Source: JAGMDK01 sp023128695 (GTDB taxonomy: Bacteria; Planctomycetota; Phycisphaerae; UBA1845; Fen-1342). From it: a stretch of 18,256 nucleotides of DNA. Shown piece after piece: positions 15,416 to 18,256 of the stretch. The DNA lies in assembly GCA_030628805.1 (NCBI GenBank), contig DAOVQG010000053.1, positions 1 through 18,256 on the forward strand, in the 5' to 3' direction. Both the position numbers and the translations under genes were made by a program. The first letter of the stretch is position 1. Every line of letters begins with the position of its first letter. A model generated the notes under the pieces. The model saw only the letters and a program-made list of their open reading frames with translations, ran no database searches and was not told where the DNA came from.

Positions 15416-17830
15416 ATGAAGCCAATCAGAATCCGAGTCAATTGTGTGGCGGCCGCGCTGCTCCTGGTTAGCACTGCTGCCGCGCTCGCCCAGCCGCCGA
15501 CCACGTTCGACCTGCGCGACGTGGGCGGCATCAACTATGTCACCTCGGTCAAGAATCAGTCCGGCGGGACTTGTTGGACACACGGCGCCATGGCCGCGAT
15601 CGAAGGCAACCTGCTGATGACCGGGGCCTGGACAGCCAACGGCGAGAGCGGTGAGCCCAATTTGGCCGAATACCACCTCGACTGGTGGAACGGGTTCAAC
15701 CAGCACAACAACGACGACATCGACCCGCCCTCCGGCAGCGGGCTCATCGTACACGAAGGCGGCGACTACATGGTCACGTCCGCGTACCTCGCCCGCGGCG
15801 AAGGCGCCGTACGCGACATCGACGGGCAGTCCTATTCCTCGCCGCCGCTCCGCTCCGATCCCAGCTATCACTATTACTATCCGCGGGACATCGAGTGGTA
15901 CGTCGCCGAGCCGGACCTGAGCAACAGCGACCTGATCAAAGAGAAGATCATGGCCTACGGCGTGATGGGTACGTGCATGTGCTACAGCGGCTCGTTCATG
16001 TCCAACTATATCCATTATCAGCCGCCCAGCAGCGAGCTGCTGCCCAACCACGCGGTCGCGATCATCGGCTGGGATGACAACAAGGCGACTCAAGCCCCGC
16101 AGCCGGGCGCGTGGCTGTGCAAGAATAGTTGGGGTAACTGGTGGGGACTCGACGGTTACTTCTGGATCTCCTACTACGACAAGTGGTGTTGCCAGGAACC
16201 CCAGATGGGGGCCGTGTCGATGCAAAATGTCGAACCCCTGGCCTATGACAACATCTATTACCACGACTACCACGGTTGGCGCGACACGCTGACAGGCGTT
16301 TCCGAAGCGTTCAACGTTTTTACGGCCATGGAGGATGAGGCCCTGGCGGCGGTGAGTTTCTTCACCGCCGTTGACAACGTCACCTACACGGTCAAGGTCT
16401 ACGACCGCTTCGAGGCCGGCCAACTGCTCGACGAGCTTTCGACCAAGACCGGCTTCATCGTGTACACTGGGTTCCACACCATCGACCTGGACTCCGCCGT
16501 GCCACTGTCGGCCGGCGACGATTTCTATATTTACCTGCAACTCTCCGCCGCCGGCCAGCCATACGACCGCACTTCGGACGTTCCCGTCCTGCTGGGGGCT
16601 TCGTATCGCACCATCGTCGAGTCGTCGGCCGGCCCGGGCGAAAGCTACTACTACAGCGGCGGGCTGTGGCTGGACCTGTACAATTACGCGTTCGCCGACC
16701 CCTCCTGGGATCACACCGCCAACTTCTGCATCAAAGGGCTGACCAAGGCCCTGCGGATGAACATCACGCCGACGGAGGATTTCAACACGGCCGGTCCCGT
16801 GGGCGGTCCCTTCTCGCCCGCCAGCAAGACCTACGAACTCGAAAACCTGACCGGCGAAACCATTGACTGGGAGGTGACGGCCCTGCCGGCGGTGGCGTGG
16901 CTGACGCCGAGCGGCGACACTTCCGGCACGCTGCTGGATTCAGACACGGTCGAAGTAGGCTATGAGCTCTCTGCCAGTGCCCAGACGCTGGACGAAGGGG
17001 TGTACGTCGCCACGCTGCACTTCACGAACCTGACCAACCACCTCGGCGACGCAACTCGCCAGGTAATCCTGACGGTTGGCAACCCCACCCCCGTGAAATA
17101 CTACGAATGGACGCTCGATACCAATCCGGGCTGGTCCACCGAGGACGAATGGGCCTGGGGGCAGCCCACCGGCGGCGGCGGGGTGAACTACGGGGAGCCG
17201 GACCCGACCAGCGGCCACACCGGCACATCCGTGTATGGCTACGATCTCAACGGCGACTACGCCAACAATCTCCCGGAAAGGCACCTGACCAGCACCGCCA
17301 TCGATTGCACCGGTATGTACAACGTGCAGCTAAACTTCTGGCGCTGGCTGAATGTCGAGCAGCCGATCTACGACCACGCTTACGTGCGGGTCAGCAACGA
17401 CAATGTCAGTTGGATCACGGTTTGGGAGAACGACGCCGAAATCACCGACTCCTCCTGGCACGAAATGAATCTGGACATCTCCAGCGTTGCCAACAACCAG
17501 CTCACCGTGTACCTGCGGTGGACCATGGGGACGACCGACGTCGGCTGGACTTACAGCGGCTGGAACGTCGACGACATTGAAATCTGGGCTGTCGAGCCGA
17601 CGGCCCCGCCCGTCTGCCCCGGCGACAGCAACTGTGACGACGCGATTTCCTGGCGCGACATCGACTTCTTCGTCGCGGCGATGAACGACGACGTGGCGGC
17701 CTGGGAAGCGATGTTCGCCCCCGGCACGCCGAGCTGTCAGTTCGCGAACAACGACGTGAACGAAGACGGCAAGGTGAGTTGGCGTGACATCGATCCGTTC
17801 GTAACCCTGATGAACACGACCTGTCCGTAG
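15416..17830 (+). CDS. Secreted C1A (papain-like) peptidase with lectin-like domain and dockerin-like tail
   Basis: 804 residues. The ATG at 15416 follows AAGGGA by 7-8 bases and opens a signal peptide (cut after ALA, residue 25), so it is preferred over the in-frame ATG at 15368. Parts: papain-like domain about 30-275, with Gln48, Cys53 in GGTCWTHGAM, His212 in NHAVAIIGWD and Asn237 in CKNSWGNWWG, a complete catalytic set; a lectin-like domain about 276-443, usual partner of bacterial C1A enzymes; a BACON/Ig-like domain about 445-555; the jelly-roll-like module 560-725 (GWNVDDIEIW); and the two-loop dockerin-like tail 734-804. There is no obvious long inhibitory propeptide: the catalytic domain starts a few residues after the signal. 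The last two modules match those of the two C25 proteins upstream. Likely exported; substrate unknown. Confidence 0.9.
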   Translation: MKPIRIRVNCVAAALLLVSTAAALAQPPTTFDLRDVGGINYVTSVKNQSGGTCWTHGAMAAIEGNLLMTGAWTANGESGEPNLAEYHLDWWNGFNQHNNDDIDPPSGSGLIVHEGGDYMVTSAYLARGEGAVRDIDGQSYSSPPLRSDPSYHYYYPRDIEWYVAEPDLSNSDLIKEKIMAYGVMGTCMCYSGSFMSNYIHYQPPSSELLPNHAVAIIGWDDNKATQAPQPGAWLCKNSWGNWWGLDGYFWISYYDKWCCQEPQMGAVSMQNVEPLAYDNIYYHDYHGWRDTLTGVSEAFNVFTAMEDEALAAVSFFTAVDNVTYTVKVYDRFEAGQLLDELSTKTGFIVYTGFHTIDLDSAVPLSAGDDFYIYLQLSAAGQPYDRTSDVPVLLGASYRTIVESSAGPGESYYYSGGLWLDLYNYAFADPSWDHTANFCIKGLTKALRMNITPTEDFNTAGPVGGPFSPASKTYELENLTGETIDWEVTALPAVAWLTPSGDTSGTLLDSDTVEVGYELSASAQTLDEGVYVATLHFTNLTNHLGDATRQVILTVGNPTPVKYYEWTLDTNPGWSTEDEWAWGQPTGGGGVNYGEPDPTSGHTGTSVYGYDLNGDYANNLPERHLTSTAIDCTGMYNVQLNFWRWLNVEQPIYDHAYVRVSNDNVSWITVWENDAEITDSSWHEMNLDISSVANNQLTVYLRWTMGTTDVGWTYSGWNVDDIEIWAVEPTAPPVCPGDSNCDDAISWRDIDFFVAAMNDDVAAWEAMFAPGTPSCQFANNDVNEDGKVSWRDIDPFVTLMNTTCP

Positions 17831-17849
17831 CGACGGTCTATCAAGCAAA

Positions 17850-18009
17850 CAGAACCCGAAGCGTCAGCGAGGGACCGCGGTACCATAACGGCCTCCGCAA
17901 GTCCCTCGCTCACGCTTCGGGTTCTGATTCCCTCGCTCACGCTTCGGGTTCTGATTCCCTCGCTCACGCTTCGGGTTCTGATTCCCTCGCTTACGCTTCG
18001 GGCTCTGTT
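17850..18009. repeat. 27-bp tandem repeat (about four copies) with an inverted copy
   Basis: TCCCTCGCTCACGCTTCGGG plus TTCTGAT repeats exactly at 17902, 17929 and 17956, with a diverged fourth copy from 17983. An inverted copy at 17850-17874 pairs with the first over 25 bases with one mismatch and a 27-base loop, starting 19 bases after the stop of the C1A gene. The structure could end or protect that transcript. The minus strand reads RTRSVSEG repeats, a familiar spurious peptide in Planctomycetota annotations. Confidence 0.9.
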
Positions 18010-18088
18010 TGTGGGGTGTTTCTTCGCATACGGGTATTAAACCCGAGCATGAGGAACCATACCGGACTGCCGGGAGCGGTCACGGAAT

Positions 18089-18116
18089 TTGACGCCGCGT
18101 TGGCATGTGGTATAAT
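18089..18116 (+). promoter_or_regulatory. Near-consensus sigma70-type promoter facing right
   Basis: TTGACG (18089-18094), a 16-base spacer and a perfect TATAAT (18111-18116). It points into the antisense strand of the transposase fragment, with no plus-strand gene visible before the window ends. It may make an antisense RNA, or serve a gene beyond the edge. Confidence 0.5.
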
Positions 18117-18129
18117 TTTAACTGAATCT

Positions 18130-18256
18130 CTAGTTGTCTCCGGTCACTAACTCCTGGTAACACATGTGTTTACCCGTTACGGCCGCGACAAGGAGCCGGT
18201 CGAAGAGGTTCGCCTCCAGCCACCGGCGATTCGCTCGATAGACAAACTCCGCCAGA
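18130..18256 (-). CDS. C-terminal fragment of an IS1595/ISXO2-like transposase (partial at edge)
   Basis: The minus strand reads 41 codons from the edge (LAEFVYRANRRW, then LFDRLLVAAV, then YQELVTGDN) to a TAG at 18130-18132. The EFxYRxNRR...LFxRLLxxAV...Y pattern matches my memory of the end of DDE transposases of the IS1595 family (ISXO2-like domain). The rest lies outside the window, so intactness is unknown. The element's left end should lie between about 18010 and 18129; CGGGT-ATTAA-ACCCG at 18031-18045 is a possible landmark, but I could not identify a terminal inverted repeat with only one end visible. Confidence 0.65.
   Translation of the reverse strand, partial: LAEFVYRANRRWLEANLFDRLLVAAVTGKHMCYQELVTGDN

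Noticed and set aside
15374..16714. 446-codon minus-strand open frame opposite the C1A gene
   Set aside because: Antisense shadow; the plus strand has a signal peptide and a full catalytic set.
17850..18009. Possible CRISPR array
   Set aside because: The 27-bp units are head to tail with no unique spacers, so it is a simple tandem repeat.

Overview
The window looks like a piece of a GC-rich Planctomycetota chromosome, most likely Phycisphaerae-like. The signs are: a short membrane protein ending in a CPxCGYDLxGN...CPECG zinc ribbon; very large secreted modular proteins with a C-terminal dockerin-like tail; a DUF4159/MoxR/DUF58 operon; and gaps packed with word-like palindromic and tandem repeats (heptamer TCAGCNN arrays, CCCTCGCTCACGCTTCGGG units, GTGGCACCGGC hairpins). 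Taxonomy is inferred from style; no rRNA or marker gene is present.

Left part (1-6063): the last codons of a plus-strand gene and a strong hairpin; a small zinc-ribbon membrane protein; then a leftward operon of a secreted tandem-DUF4159 protein, a MoxR AAA+ ATPase and a DUF58 protein. The DUF58 gene carries an in-frame tandem heptamer array just after its MIDAS-like motif. A repeat-rich gap of 576 bp follows, then a leftward inositol-monophosphatase-superfamily gene, probably histidinol-phosphatase.

Right part (6501-17830): three large rightward genes for secreted cysteine peptidases. Two are C25 (gingipain-like, clan CD) proteins that are both 1352 residues with the start codons chosen here. 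The third is a C1A (papain-like, clan CA) protein with a lectin-like domain. All three end in the same pair of modules: a beta-sandwich ending in GWN(I/V)DDIEIW, and a two-loop dockerin/EF-hand-like tail with cysteines that ends in NTTCP. This shared tail on unrelated catalytic domains is the main biological theme, and suggests a common route to, or docking site on, the cell surface.

The gaps between the peptidase genes hold further structure: a 13-codon remnant of a fourth dockerin tail fused to a heptamer array (10571-10684); a 131-bp MITE-like element with perfect 17-bp terminal inverted repeats and a TAAA duplication, inserted in the loop of an older palindrome (15022-15194); and a 27-bp tandem repeat facing an inverted copy after the last gene. 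At the right edge is the C-terminus of an IS1595/ISXO2-like transposase on the minus strand, with a near-consensus promoter pointing into its antisense strand.
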